A stretch of 45,545 nt of DNA from Darksidea phi (lineage: Eukaryota; Ascomycota; Dothideomycetes; Pleosporales; Lentitheciaceae), in assembly GCA_030770425.1 (NCBI GenBank), contig JASJFT010000300.1, positions 1 to 45,545 on the forward strand. The letters are read 5' to 3'. The stretch's first letter is position 1. Each line of letters opens with the position of its first letter. The translations under genes were made by a program, and so were the position numbers. Under the pieces are notes generated by a model. It did no database searches, had not been told where the DNA came from, and saw only the letters and a program-made list of their open reading frames with translations. Below, piece by piece: positions 11,170 through 24,399 of the stretch.

Positions 11170-14100
11170 TATATAGAGGTAAGTAATAGGGTTTAATTAA
11201 ACTATTAGTAAGTATATTAATTCTAGGGAGATAAATAACGTCTAAGTTACTATTCTTAATCTTTTATTAGATATACTTATACTAAATATTAATATACTTT
11301 AATTATTTATAGTAACTATTACTATAAATTAGTATAATTATAGAGAGGTTATTAATATATAGTCTTATAGACTTAAGATTATCTTCTTTATAACTAAACT
11401 AAGTAAAAAGGTTATATAGCTAGATAGCTTTCTTTACTACGTATATTATAGTAATAAACTTAGCTTTAGTAGAGAAAGTTATAATAATATACTATTTAAA
11501 TAATTTATATAAGATAAGACTATCGGCTAGCTTAAAGATATAGCTATATAATAATTTTCTATTACTAGTACTATCTATATAAGCGGCGTCTAAATAGATA
11601 GCTAGACTATTTATATTAAAGCTATTATATTAGATTTTAAGAATATAGTAGTTCTTAACGTAATAAATAATATATAATAGTAGGTTAAGTTACTAAAAGA
11701 TAGAATTACTTATAAAGCGGACTATAAAATATATATACTATACTATATTAGAGTAATATATATTTATAAGATATAAAAGATAAGTAATAAGAGACTAGTA
11801 TTATTTAATAATATTTTAAGAAATATCTATATTTTATAAATACTTTTTAAAGTACTTTAGAGATAGAGAAACTTTCGTAGATAATTTATTATCTATATAA
11901 TAATTTATAATAAGCTTATTAAAATATAAGTCTATTAAAATAGAGAGTATATATTTATTCTTATTCTTAATAATTTTAATATCTAGGTAGAAGGATAGTA
12001 GTCTAAAGTCTCGAGCCTTATAGTACTTAAAAATAGTATTCTTAAGAATAGCTATATTCTTCTTAATATAAATAGTAATAATAAGATTATTAATATATAT
12101 AATAATAATACCTTAGATATTTTTATTAATAAATATATATAGATTAGAGGCTAAAGATATATATCTAAAGTCTAGAAGTAAGATTTTAAGGTCGAGATAT
12201 TATAATAAGATAGATTCTTTAAGTCTATAAATTCTATATAATAGTTAAATAGTAGTACTACTATTTATAACGTCTAGGGGGAGTTATAGAAGGACGATAT
12301 ACTTATTATCTAAATAAGTATTAAGATAGATAGTAATAATATTAATTTATTTATACTCTAGATTCTAGAGGGTAATAAGTATAAAAAGAATATATAGAGT
12401 TATTATACATATAATATATAAGTAAATAAATTAGAAATATTCTAATTATATTTAAAAATTACTATAAATAATAAAATATACTTTATATTTAAGAAGTTTA
12501 CTATTAGTATTATTCTTATACTTATATATCTACTAGCTAGATATTACTTTATACTAGTTTAGTTCTATAGATATTATAGAGCGCTAAATATTATTTTATT
12601 TAAGAGAATTAAACTTCTTATTTATAATAAGCTAAAATTAATCCTTATAAGAGTATAATTTAAATTTATAATAATTTTTTAATTTAGGTAAAAGACTTAA
12701 TAGTAGTATACCTATAGGTATCTTTATAATAGTAGAGATAAAAATTTACTTAAATATTAGAAATATAAAGTAAAGATAATAATACTTATTTCTAGAACTA
12801 TATACTAGTACGTAATTTAGTCTATCTTTATATAGATTTAGGGGGTCGTTAAAGACTTATTCTAATAATATATTAAGTATAATAGTATTTTTATCTTAGT
12901 CCTCCTTTTATATAGTAGTATTAGTAGGGTTATCTCTTAGATTAGATTATAATTCTACTACTTCTTAAAGTTATTTCTACTAATTATTATCTATAGGTTT
13001 AATAGTATTAGTAACTATATTAAGAGATAAAATCTTAGTAACTAGAGATAATTAGATAGAAAGAGAGAGCTTATTAAAACTAAGTATAGTAATTTTAATA
13101 TTATAATTATAAAAATTCTAGTAGATTATAGCTAAATAAATAATATCTTTTATCTTAAGAATATATATCTTATATATATTCTTAGTAATTATATTAACTA
13201 GGTAGTCCTTCTAGTTATAAGGTACTAGTTTCTTACTATATATATACTTTACCTTAGATATATAAATATAATTAATATAGCTAAAGGTATAAATAAGAGT
13301 AAGATTTAGTACTAGATTAGAAATATTATTTTCTAATTAATATATCTTATAAGGTATTTTTTTAATAGAAATACTAGAGGTTAATAGAAAGTTTTAATTC
13401 TATACTTAATATTATACTATATATAGTTATAAATTCTAAAGAATATTAGTAATAATATATATTATATATATACTTATAGAAGTAATACTATTAGTATATT
13501 CTATAATATTATTTCTTAAGATATTATATAGTAGAGAGTACTTAAGTTTAGTACTCTTATTTTTAGTATATTATTTAAGTTAATTACTTATAAATTCCCT
13601 AGTATTATTAAGATAGATAGTACTAATATAGAGATCTATTTCTATCTCTTAAGTATTATACTACTTAATTAATTCTTTAGTAAGTAAGACTCTAGAATCT
13701 AAGTAAAATATTTAATAATATTAGAAAAAGTTATTAGTAATAAGTATTTAATAGTACTCTCTATTATATTCTTTAGATATAATAGGTTTTATAATATTAA
13801 TATAGACCTTATCTAGAATATAAGAGAGATATTTTTATAGTATATAAGAGAAGATTTATAATAATTTTACTATACTATAAGACTTATAATTAAATAGTTT
13901 TATATTAAAAATTTCTATATTATTAATCTTTTTAACTAGATACTTTAGTATTATTAGATTTAAATAATCTAGTATTATATATTACTTATATAGAGGGCGT
14001 ATTATATAAGAGATAATATAAAAGAAATAGTTACTATAAAAAATAATATATATAATAGTATATACGATCTCCTCTTTATTATAAATAACTAGAAAATTAG

Positions 14101-15960
14101 GAATCTTATCTATCTTAGATAGATAGGTAAACTTAGAGCTATTAGACTTTATAAGTACGTTAGTACTATTATTATAAAATTAGTTCTTTTATTTAAAAGA
14201 AGCTTATAAGATAATATTTATTATAAAATCTTCTTTAAAGACTATATTATTTAAGATTATAGTCTAGACTATACTATTACTCTTAGTAATATTAAATTAT
14301 ATAATATCTAGTTCTTAGACTTATAATATACTATTAATATCTTTAATTATAGATATAGGTTTATCTAATTAAATAATAAACTTAGATTTATTATTATAAA
14401 TACTCTAGTTAGTAGTAGTATTATAATAGTAATAATATTTATAGATTATATTACGAGTAGTATATTAAAGTATTAATAGAGAAACGTTTATATAGAAGGA
14501 AATAGTACTATATAAGATATCTAATACCTTAGAAGAAGATTACTCTTATAATAATAATAGATAATTAACTATTATATAAACGTTTATTATATCTATTATT
14601 ATTTTTATAATATTAGTTTTTACCTTCTTAATCTTCCTTCTCTTCTTTATTTTTACTTTCTTCTCGGGGTATAGTTTAAAATAATAGTTAGATTCTTTAT
14701 AGTAGAACTTCTTATAGTAAAAGTATAGATTATACTTCTAACTTTTCTATATATTAATTAATTTAATAGTATCTATTTTATTAGTTATATTTATACTATT
14801 AGTTATAATATTAGTAGAAGTATACTTTATATAATACTTATTAATATATTTCTCTTCTTCTTTTCTAGCCCTAATAGTAAAAGTCTTAATAAAATCTATA
14901 GACTATAATTTACTATACTCTATTAGAGCTTATTTAAATCTATTAACTATCTATTTTTTATTATAGTAAAGATTATTATATTAGTCCTCTATCTAAGCTA
15001 GTACTATATAATCTAGCTTAGTTAAGTATATAATATTAGAGAGGAGGTTATCTAAATCTTTATTATATATAAGAGTACTATTAGGGTATAGAATATTATA
15101 GAGTATAATAGTAATATCTACTATACTAAGGTTCGTAGCTATATTTTAAAAGGTACTAGTTTATTTATAGACTAATAAGTAGTAATTAAATAAGATTCTT
15201 TAAAAGGTTTTAATAATCTTATAAATATTATCTAGGCTTATATCTTTATTATTAGAGCTAAGTATACTATATATCTTATATATAGTATCTTTTATATATA
15301 AAGATATATAATAATTAGTATATATATTCTTAAAAATAATACTTTATAACTTAATATTCTTTAAATCCTAGTTACGGACTACCTTCTCTAATTTAAATTA
15401 TTATTTAGTAACTATTTTATTCTAGGGTCTAATATATTTATTATATTATTTAGTACTCTTATAGGTTTATTATACGTATTTCTTATATTAAGTTTTTAAT
15501 ATATTAAAGTAAGCTATAATTTACTTATATATAAGAGTTAGGAAGTTAAAAACTATAATTAATATAGTAGATAATATAAAGATAATAGATTTATTAAGTT
15601 TAGTTTTAATAAAGTCGTTTAGGTTATAAGTAGATTAGATAAGTAAGCTATTAAGGATATTCTTTATCTAATACTCTATAATATAGTTATTAAGTTATTT
15701 CTTCTAGTCCTTCTAGTTCTTACTATATATATAGAGGGTAATACCTAGAGTATATATAGTCTAGTTAACTAAGATAGCTTAATTAGAGTTTATTATAAAT
15801 ATATTATACTCTATAGTATAAAATTATAGTAAATTAGTATAGATTATAAAGATACTATACCTAAGAGTATAGAATCTTAAATAATAATAGTACTAGAAAT
15901 AACTAAGTATAACTTAATAAATAGTACTAAAAGCTAATTTATCTTCTTATAAAGAACCTA
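11170..15960 (-). pseudogene. Copia-2 gag-pol remnant
   Basis: Degenerate polyprotein on the minus strand in the Copia order gag, protease, integrase, reverse transcriptase, RNase H, collinear with Copia-4. The catalytic YxDD box of reverse transcriptase is at 12083-12097 and reads Y-I-N-N-L, both aspartates turned to asparagine by G-to-A change. RNase H lies at about 11250-11600. TAA and TAG stops are scattered throughout; no TGA and no ATG start were seen. The ends are approximate. Confidence 0.8.
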
Positions 15961-16000
15961 ATAGTTTAATATAAAGCTTAATAGTATACGGATTTATAAA

Positions 16001-16012
16001 AGGCTTATAACC
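16001..16012 (-). promoter_or_regulatory. Copia-2 primer-binding site
   Basis: aggcttataacc on the plus strand, directly inside the 5' LTR. It is the reverse complement of the Copia-4 site and the RIP form of the complement to the initiator tRNA-Met anticodon loop. Confidence 0.65.
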
Positions 16013-16263
16013 TATAAATTAATAAGAATAAGATTATATAGTTATAAGATTAATATATTATAGAATCTATATTAGAAGTAGACTATATACTAAGTATAAG
16101 ATACTAGTTATCTTAATATAATATATCTTACTATAAAATATAGTAAATAGAATAATATTAGAGGATTAGATAACGCTTAGTAGTATATAATACCTTATAG
16201 TAAATTATAGTAAAATAAAACTTAAACTAGATTAGATAGGAATTCTAAAGGGGACTACTAATA
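16013..16263 (-). repeat. Copia-2 5' LTR
   Basis: 251 bp, starting tataaattaa and ending ctactaata on the plus strand, directly followed by the target copy agtcc at 16264-16268. It pairs with 10684-10934. Confidence 0.93.
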
Positions 16264-16685
16264 AGTCCTAATAGCTTTATCTTTCTTCTTCTAAGTTTTT
16301 AACTTCTATTATTTTTAAAAAAGAATATTTATAATAATATTAATAGTTCTAGAGTAATAATAAATAGTATAGTAGTAGTTTATAAGCTTCTTTACTTAGT
16401 AAATCTATTATAAGGTTAATTTATACTTAGTTAAGAAGTACTCTAGTACTTAATAATTAGTAATAACTTAAAAGGATTTATTTAATTATAATTCTATAAG
16501 CTAAGTTCTTTATTTATTTAATTCTCTTATAACTACGAGTATCTCTTTATTATAAATCTTATAGTTTATTTTTATAAACTTTATTATCTTTATAAAGTAG
16601 ATTATAGATTATTAGATTCTATTTTCTTAAAGCTATATAAAGATATCTACTAGAATATTATTACTTATATCTATTTCTATATAGA
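16264..16685 (-). pseudogene. Gypsy-A3 RNase H segment between two insertions
   Basis: A short minus-strand piece of A3, collinear with A4 from about 43066 to 43487, which carries the RNase H region following reverse transcriptase. It is isolated between Copia-2 on the left and Gypsy-B on the right and includes one copy of each target duplication (agtcc at 16264-16268, ataga at 16681-16685). The A4 equivalent shows the RNase H start box with its aspartate changed to asparagine. Confidence 0.8.
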
Positions 16686-16866
16686 TATTATAAACTAAAT
16701 ATATATTATAGAATAGTAATAAGAAGAGCTACCTAAGATTAAACCTATTACTAGCTTTAATATAGAATATAACGATTATAATTATAGTATAAATTATAAT
16801 TAGTATAAATAGCTTTATTAGGAAGTTATATAATAGATCTATATCTTAATAAGAATAGATCTAAGA
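16686..16866 (+). repeat. Gypsy-B 5' LTR, first 181 bp
   Basis: Matches 28787-28967 of the 3' LTR. It begins tattataaac (RIP form of TG). It is cut at taaga (16862-16866), which is repeated at 22423-22427 on the other side of Copia-3. Confidence 0.9.
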
Positions 16867-17116
16867 TATAGATTAGTAAGAATAGAAATTATACGATTAT
16901 AAGATTAATATATTATAGAATCTATATTAGGAGCAGACTATATAGTAAGTATAAGATACTAGTTACCTTAGTATATAATATCTTATTATAAAATATAGTA
17001 AACGAGGTAATACTAAAAGATTAGATAACGCTTAGTAGTACGTAATATCTTATAGTAAAATATAGTAAATAAGACTTAAACTAAATTAGTTAGAAATCTT
17101 AAAGGGGACTATTAAT
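16867..17116 (-). repeat. Copia-3 3' LTR
   Basis: 250 bp, starting tatagattag on the plus strand and followed by the purine-tract complement. It contains a surviving CA at 16934-16935 that is TA in the partner LTR. Confidence 0.93.
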
Positions 17117-17128
17117 ATACCCCTCTAA
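17117..17128 (-). promoter_or_regulatory. Copia-3 polypurine tract
   Basis: tacccctctaag on the plus strand, next to the 3' LTR; equivalent to 10935-10946 and 35821-35831. Confidence 0.75.
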
Positions 17129-17349
17129 GACTTATAAAGGAGAGAATTTCGTTAATACTTACTAAAGAGTATATAATTAAGTTTTAATAAGAAAGAAATA
17201 TACTCTCTACTAGAGTATAATTTTATAGTAAAAATACTATAAAATAATATAAAAGTATTATAAAATAGTCTAATTTTAGAGTAATTATACTATAATTTAT
17301 AGTATAAAACTACTATTAATAGTAATTATACTTATTTAGGTAATAAAGT

Positions 17350-20300
17350 TCTTATATAAAAGTAAGTAATAGAGTTTAGTTAAATTATTAACGAGTATAT
17401 TAATCCTAAGAAGGTAGACGACGTCTAAGTTATTATTCTTAACCTCCTATTAGATATATTTATACTAAATATTAATATACTTTAATTACTTATAGTAACT
17501 ATTACTATAAATTAGTATAATTATAAAAAGATTATCGATATATAGTCTTATAAGCTTAAGGTTATCTTCTTTATAATTAAACTAAGTAAGAAGGTTATAT
17601 AACTAAGTAGCTTCCTTTATTATATATATTACGATAATAAACTTAGCTTTAGTAAAGAAAGTTATAATAATATACTATTTAAGTAATTTATATAAAATAA
17701 GACTACTAGCTAGCTTAAAAGTATAGCTATATAATAATTTTCTATCGTTAGCGCTATCTATATAAGCGACGTCTAAATAGATAGCTAAGCTATTTATATT
17801 AAAGCTATTATATTAGATTTTAAGGGTATAGTAGTCCTTAATATAATAAATAATATATAATAGTAAGTTTAATTACTAGAGAATAGAATTACTTATAAAG
17901 TAGACTATAAAGTATATATATTATATTATATTAGGGCGGTATATATTTATAAAATATAAGAGATAAGTAATAAAAGATTAATATTATTTAATAGTATTCT
18001 AAGAGACGTCTATATCTTATAAATACTCTTTAAGATATTTTAAAGGTAAAGAAATTTTTATAAATAACTTATTATTTATATAATAATTTATAATAAGTTT
18101 ATTAAAATATAAACCTATTAAGATAAAGAGTATATATTTATTTCTATCTCTTATAATTTTAATACTTGAGTAGTAGGATAGTAGTCTAAGGTCTTAAGTC
18201 TTATAGTACTTAAAAATAATATTCTTAAGAATAGTTATATTCTTCTTAATATAAATAACTAGAATAAAATTATTAATATATATAATAATAATATCTTAGA
18301 TATTTTTATTAATAAAAATATATAAGTTAGAGGTTAAAGACGTATATCTAAGGTCTAAAAGTAAGATTTTAAGATTAAGATATTATAATAAGATAGATTC
18401 TTTAAGTTTATAAATCCTACGTAATAATTAAATAATAGTACTATTATCTATAATATCTAGGGGGAGTTATAAAAGAATAATATACTTATTATCTAAATAA
18501 GTATTAAGATAGATAGTAATAATATTAATTTATTTATACTCTAGATTTTAGAGGATAATAAGTATAAAAAGAGTATATAGAGTTATTATATATATAATAT
18601 ATAAGTAAATAGATTAGAAATATTCTAACTATACTTAACAATTACTATAGATAATAAGATATACTTTATATTTAAAAAGTTTACTATTAGTATTATCTTT
18701 ATATTTATATATCTACTAATTAGATATTACTTTATATTAATTTAGTTTAGTAAATATTATAAGACGCTAGATATTATTTTATTTAAGAAAATTAAACTTT
18801 TTATTTATAATAAGCTAAAATTAATTCTTATAAGGATATAACTTAAATTTATAATAATTCTTTAATTTAGATAGAAGACTTAATAGTAATATATTTATAG
18901 GTATCTTTATAATAGTAGAGACGAAAACTTATTTAAATATTAGAGACGTAAAATAAAAATAATATTACTTATTTTTAGGACTATATACTAGTATATAATT
19001 TAATCTATCTCTATATAGATTTAGAAGGCTATTAAAGACTTATTCTAATAATATATTAGATATAATAGTATTCTTATTTTAGTCCTCCTCTTATATAATA
19101 GTATTAGTAGGGTTACCTCCTAAATTAGGTTATAATCCTACTACTTCTTAAAGTTATTTCTACTAATTATTATCTATAGGCTTAATAGTATTAATAACTA
19201 TATTAGGGAGTTAGATAGAGGAGGATAGCTTATTAAAATTAGATATAATAATTTTAATATTATAATTATAAGAATCCTAGTAGATTATAGTTAAATAAAT
19301 AATATCTTTTATTTTAGAGATATATATCTTATATATATTCTTAATAATTATACTAACTAGATAGTCCTTTTAATTATATAGTACTAGTTTTTTATTATAT
19401 ATATACTTTATCTTAGATATATAAATATAATTAATATAACTAAAGATATAAATAAGAACGAGATTTAGTATTAATTTAAAAATATTATTTTCTAATTAAT
19501 ATATCTTATAAGGTATTTTTTTAATAAGAATACTAGAGATTAATAGAAAGTTCTAATTTTATATTTAATATTATATTATATATAACTATAAATTCTAAAG
19601 AATACTAATAGTAATATATATTATATATATACTAGTAGAGGTAATACTATTAGTATACTCCGTAATATCGTTTTTTAAGATATTATATAATAAAAAATAC
19701 TTAAGTTTAATATTTTTACTTTTAATATATTATTTAAGACGATTACTTATAAATTCCCTAATATTATTAAGATAGATAGTATTAATACGAAGACTAGTTT
19801 CTATCTCTTAGATATTATACTACTTAATTAATTCTTTAGTAAGTAAGACTCTAGAATCTAAGTAAGATATTTAATAATATTAGAAAAAGCTATTAGTAAT
19901 AAATATCTAATAGTACTCTTCGTTATATTCTTTAGGTATAATAGATTTTATAATATTAATATAGACCTTATCTAGGATATAGAAGAAACGTTCTTATAGT
20001 ATATAAAAGAAGATTTATAATAATTTTACTATATTATAAGACTTATAGTCGAACGGCTTTATATTAGAAATCTTTATACTATTAATCTTTTTAGCTAAAT
20101 ATTTTAATATTACTAGGTCTAAATAATCTAATATTATATACTACTTATATAAAAGACGTATTATATAAGAGATAATATAAGAGAAATAATTATTATAAAG
20201 AATAGTATACGTAATAGTATATATAACCTCCTCTTTATTATAAATAACTAAGAAATTAGAAATTCTATTTATCTTAGATAGATAGATAAACTTAGAGCTA

Positions 20301-22110
20301 TTAGACTTTATAAGTATATTAGTATTACTATTATAAAAGTAATCCTTTTATTTAAAAGAAGCTTATAAGATAATATTTATTATAAAGTCTTCTTTAAAAA
20401 CTATATTATTTAAGATTATAATCTAGGCTATACTATTACTTTTAGTAATATTAAATTATATAATACTAAGTTCTTAGGCTTATAATATACTATTAATATC
20501 TTTAATTATAAATATAGATTTATTTAACTAGATAATAAATTTAGATTTATTATTATAAATACTCTAGTTAATAGTAGTATTATAGTAATAATAGTATTTA
20601 TAGATTATATTATAAGTAATATATTAAAGTATTAATAAGAAAATATTTATATAGAAGAAGATAGTACTATATAGAGTATTTAGTATTTTAGAAGAAAATT
20701 ACTTTTATAGTAATAATAGACGACTAACTATTATATAGATATTTATTATATTTATTATTATTTTTATAATATTAGCTTTTATCTTTTTAGTCTTTCTTTT
20801 CTTCTTTATTTCTACTTTTTTCTTAGAGTATAGCTTAAAGTAGTAGTTAGATTCTTTATAGTAAGGTTTCTTATAATAAGAATATAAATTATACTTTTAA
20901 CTTTTCTATATACTAGTTAATTTAATAATATCTATTTTATTAGTTATATTTATATTATTAGTTATAATATAAATAGGAGTATACTTTATATAATACTTAT
21001 TAATATATTCTTCTTCCTCTTTCTTAGTCTTAATAGTAAAAGTTTTAATAGGGTTTATAGACTATAATTCGCCGTACTCTATTAGAGTTTATTTAAGTTT
21101 ATTAATTATTTATTTCTTACTATAGTAAAGATTATTATATTAGTTCTTTATCTAAGCTAGTACTATATAGCCTAGCTTAGTTAGATATATAATATTAAAG
21201 AGAAGATTATCTAAATCTTCGTCGTATATAAGAGTACTATCGGGGTATAGAATATTATAGAGTATAATAGTAATATCTACTATATTAAGATCTATAGCTA
21301 TATTTTAAAAGATATTAGTTTATTTATAAATTAATAAATAACGATTAGATAAGATTTTCTAAAGGGTCTTAATAATCTTATAAATATTATCTAAGCTTAT
21401 ACCTTTATTATTAGAGCTAAGTATACTATATATCTTATATATAGTATCTTTTATATATAAAGATATATAATAATTAGTATATATATTCTTAAAAATAATA
21501 CTTTATAACTTAGTATTCTTTAAGTCCTAGTTATAAACTACCTTCTCTAATTTAAATTATTATTTAGTAATTATTTTATTCTAGAGTTTAATATATTTAT
21601 TATATTATTTAGTACTTTTATAGGTTTATCGTATCTATTCCTTATATTAAGTCTTTAATATATTAAAGTAAGTTATAATTTATTTATATATAGAAATTAG
21701 AAAGCTAGAAACTATAATTAGTATTATAAATAGTATAGGAATAATAGATTTATCGAGTTCTATCTTAATAAAGTCGTCTAGATTATAAATAGATTAGATA
21801 AGTAAGTCGTTAAGAATATCCTTTATTTAATACTTTATAATATAGTTATTAAGTTATTTATTCTAGTTCTTTTAGTTCTTACTATATATATAGAGGGTAA
21901 TATCTAAAGTATATATAATCTAATTAATTAAGATAGCTTAACTAGAGTTTATCGTAAATATACTATACTTTATAATATAAAATTATAATAAATTAGTATA
22001 AATAGTAAAGGTACTATACCTAAGAGTATAGAATCTTAAGTAGTAATAGTATTAAAACGGTCGTATATAATTTAAAAGATAGTATTAAAAGTTAACCTAT
22101 CTTCTTATAA
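17350..22110 (-). pseudogene. Copia-3 gag-pol remnant
   Basis: Degenerate Copia polyprotein on the minus strand, collinear with Copia-2 and Copia-4: gag near the right end, then integrase, reverse transcriptase and RNase H toward the left. The reverse transcriptase box is at 18266-18280 and reads Y-I-N-N-F where active enzymes have two aspartates. Stops are TAA and TAG only. Both ends are approximate because start codons are gone. It would have supplied the particle and replication proteins of the element; it is certainly inactive. Confidence 0.8.
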
Positions 22111-22159
22111 CGGATCTAATAGTTTAGTATAGAGCTTAATAGTATATAGATTCGTAAAA

Positions 22160-22171
22160 AGGCTTATAACC
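22160..22171 (-). promoter_or_regulatory. Copia-3 primer-binding site
   Basis: aggcttataacc, identical to 16001-16012 and directly inside the 5' LTR; the initiator tRNA-Met half-molecule type. Confidence 0.65.
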
Positions 22172-22422
22172 TATAGATTAGTAAGGGTAGAAATTATATA
22201 GTTATAAGATTAGTATATTATAGAATCTATATTAGAAGTAGACTATATAGTAAATATAAGGCGCTAGTTATCTTAGTATATAATATCTTATTATAAAATA
22301 TAGTAAATAAAGTAATACTAAGGGATTAGATAATACTTAGCGGTACGTAATATCTTATAGTAAAATATAATAAATAAGACTTAAACTAGATTAGTTAGAA
22401 ATCCTAAAGAGGACTACTAATA
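22172..22422 (-). repeat. Copia-3 5' LTR
   Basis: 251 bp, starting tatagattag and ending ctactaata on the plus strand, followed by the target copy taaga at 22423-22427. Confidence 0.93.
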
Positions 22423-22427
22423 TAAGA

Positions 22428-22672
22428 GTTATATAATAGCTTAGTAGATCTATAGATATAGAGCTATAAATCTAAGAAAACTAAATTAATATATAATAAC
22501 TATAAATCTTCTAGATAGTTTTTCTCTTCTTATAGTTAATTTAAATCTAGATTAATCTTATATATTAATATAATTAAACTATTATTCCTTTATTCTAACT
22601 TTTTCTTTTCTATCTTAAGTATAAACTCTAAACGAGACTAAATAACCTATTAGGTCTAGACCCTATTTAATA
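22428..22672 (+). repeat. Gypsy-B 5' LTR, last 245 bp
   Basis: Continues 16686-16866 after Copia-3 and matches 28968-29212. It ends ctatttaata, the RIP form of a CA end. It carries ctagatagtt at 22511-22520, the arm complementary to the post-LTR site at 22677-22686. Confidence 0.9.
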
Positions 22673-22676
22673 CCTT

Positions 22677-22686
22677 AACTATCTAG
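22677..22686 (+). promoter_or_regulatory. possible self-priming site of Gypsy-B
   Basis: aactatctag, four bases inside the 5' LTR end, is the exact reverse complement of 22511-22520 within the LTR (about position 265 of 426). Chromoviruses of the Tf1/sushi group are known to prime from their own transcript end. Ten matching bases in such AT-rich DNA could be chance, so this is weaker than the Gypsy-A case. Confidence 0.3.
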
Positions 22687-22779
22687 TAGATAGAAATAGC
22701 TAATTATAATAGTAGAAGAAGAAACCTAATAAAGCGAAGTAGCGTAACTACTAACTTAGGTCGAACCTTTAGAGGTAGA

Positions 22780-24100
22780 AAGCTATTAGGAGTTTAGCTT
22801 CCTAGAAGAAAATATAACTATAGAAAATTTTAAAAGAATTATTAAGAACTAATATATATTTAAGAAAAGAGAAGATATACTAGAAACTTAGCTTATAAAA
22901 TTAACTATTTAACTTTAGAGGTATATAAATAAACTCTTAAAACTTAAAAATCTAGAAAAATTTAATAGAACGAGATTAAAGCTTAGAGGATTTCTAGTTA
23001 ATATAGTAATTTATCTTAACCTTAACTAAATAAAACTATTTATTAAGAGTAATAAAGTATCGTTTATAGCTACCTAGTTTATAGAAAAGACTATTACCTA
23101 GTTTAAAATATATTTAAATAAATAACTATAACTATTAAAAGTTTAGTAAAGTAATAAAATAAAGGCTATCTTCTTAAGTTATAAGTACTTTAAAAATAAG
23201 TTATATATTACCTTTAAAGATATTAATTTAGAAAGATTAATAGAATAAAAAATTATATATTTTAGATAGATAAAATTTACTATAATTTATATATCTAAGT
23301 TTAAATAACTTACTATAAAGATCTAATAGGGGAAGATAGCCCTTATATTATAATACTATAAAGGACTAAAAGATTATATCTATTATAAAATAATTCGGAT
23401 AGAACGACTCTAGACTATAAAAGAACTAATTAAATAAGCTATTAAGATCGACGATAACCTCTATCTCTAGAACCTAAAAAGAAAAGAGAAGGTCGAATTC
23501 TATAAAAAAAAAAAGAAGAAAAATACTATAAACTAGAGATAATAGTCCTAGAGGCTAGCTTAGAGTTTAAAAAGAGAAGATAGAATTCTAAGAAATAAGA
23601 GCTCTATAAAAAATAAGTATAGTTTAAATATAAGAAGTAAGAATACTTAATAAAAGACTATAGACTAGATTTAAGAAAAGAAAAATTCTAATATACTTAA
23701 TAAGATAAAAGAAATAGAGTAATTATAATATAGAAATATAATACTATATATTAGATAACTTATATACGTAATTAGTATAAGATATATTATAAAGCTAAGT
23801 TAAATACTAGCTATTAGCTATAAAAATAATAGATAGCTATAACTTAGAAGTCTTAAAGAAGAGTTTTATTCTTATTAAAAGTATAAGAAGAAGTACTTAA
23901 GAAAGACTTATTTATAAAGTATAAAGACTTTAATAATACTTTAAATATACTATTATAAATAGTTAATAATAGTAATAAGTTCTTAAAACTAGAAGATAAA
24001 AATCTAGTTATAATATATAAGAATACTAGATACCTATAAATAATTCGACTATTAAAAGAAGAAATAGGACTAGTATTAGAACTTAATATAACTTATACTC
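22780..24100 (+). pseudogene. Gypsy-B gag remnant
   Basis: Degenerate capsid gene. Around 22955-23005 the frame reads E-K-F-N-G/R-T-R-L-K-L-R-G-F-L, the conserved block of Ty3-type retrotransposon gag in fungi (a target-like phrase followed by a coiled, charged region). Downstream to about 23700 it is rich in Lys and Glu. I could not place a zinc knuckle with confidence. This block is in a different frame from protease and reverse transcriptase (24814 onward), which could reflect the family's gag/pol arrangement or an indel. Stops are many; ends approximate. Confidence 0.65.
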
Positions 24101-24399
24101 GAGTCTTATAGTTTATAAAGAAAACTATAATACCTCTAATAATATAAAAGATCTATAAAGAATAGTCTAGGTCTTATTTAATATACTAACTATTTAAAAA
24201 CTTTAAATAATAGGTTAAATAAAACTTTATTATAATAAATCTTATATCTAACTAAAAGACTTAGAAAGAAATACGGTATATTATAAAGATAGTTAATAAA
24301 GAATAAATATAGTATATAGTAATTAAAAGATAGATTCCTATATAAATAATCTTTATAAAATATAATAATTAGAGATATAAGGTTAATCTAAAGAATAAC

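Larger units (their letters stand above)
10684..16263 (-). mobile_element. Copia-2, full-length Ty1-type retrotransposon
   Basis: A complete minus-strand Copia of 5580 bp with two 251-bp LTRs (10684-10934 and 16013-16263). It is flanked by the 5-bp target duplication agtcc (10679-10683 and 16264-16268), the size usual for Copia. The purine tract and the initiator-tRNA primer site sit beside the correct LTRs. The surrounding sequence is Gypsy-A3, which reads straight through when this element is removed. Confidence 0.95.
16867..22422 (-). mobile_element. Copia-3, full-length Ty1-type retrotransposon
   Basis: A complete minus-strand Copia of 5556 bp inserted in the 5' LTR of Gypsy-B, flanked by the 5-bp duplication taaga (16862-16866 and 22423-22427). 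LTRs are 16867-17116 (250 bp) and 22172-22422 (251 bp), differing by one length change and otherwise mainly by C/T and G/A. It is the innermost and so the youngest layer of the nest, yet it is as fully RIP-mutated as the elements around it, with three residual CA/TG (16934, 18167, 18639). Confidence 0.95.

Noticed and set aside
11170..22110. Copia-2 and Copia-3 as one tandem duplication
   Set aside because: Each has its own LTR pair and its own distinct 5-bp target duplication in a different host element, so they are separate insertions.
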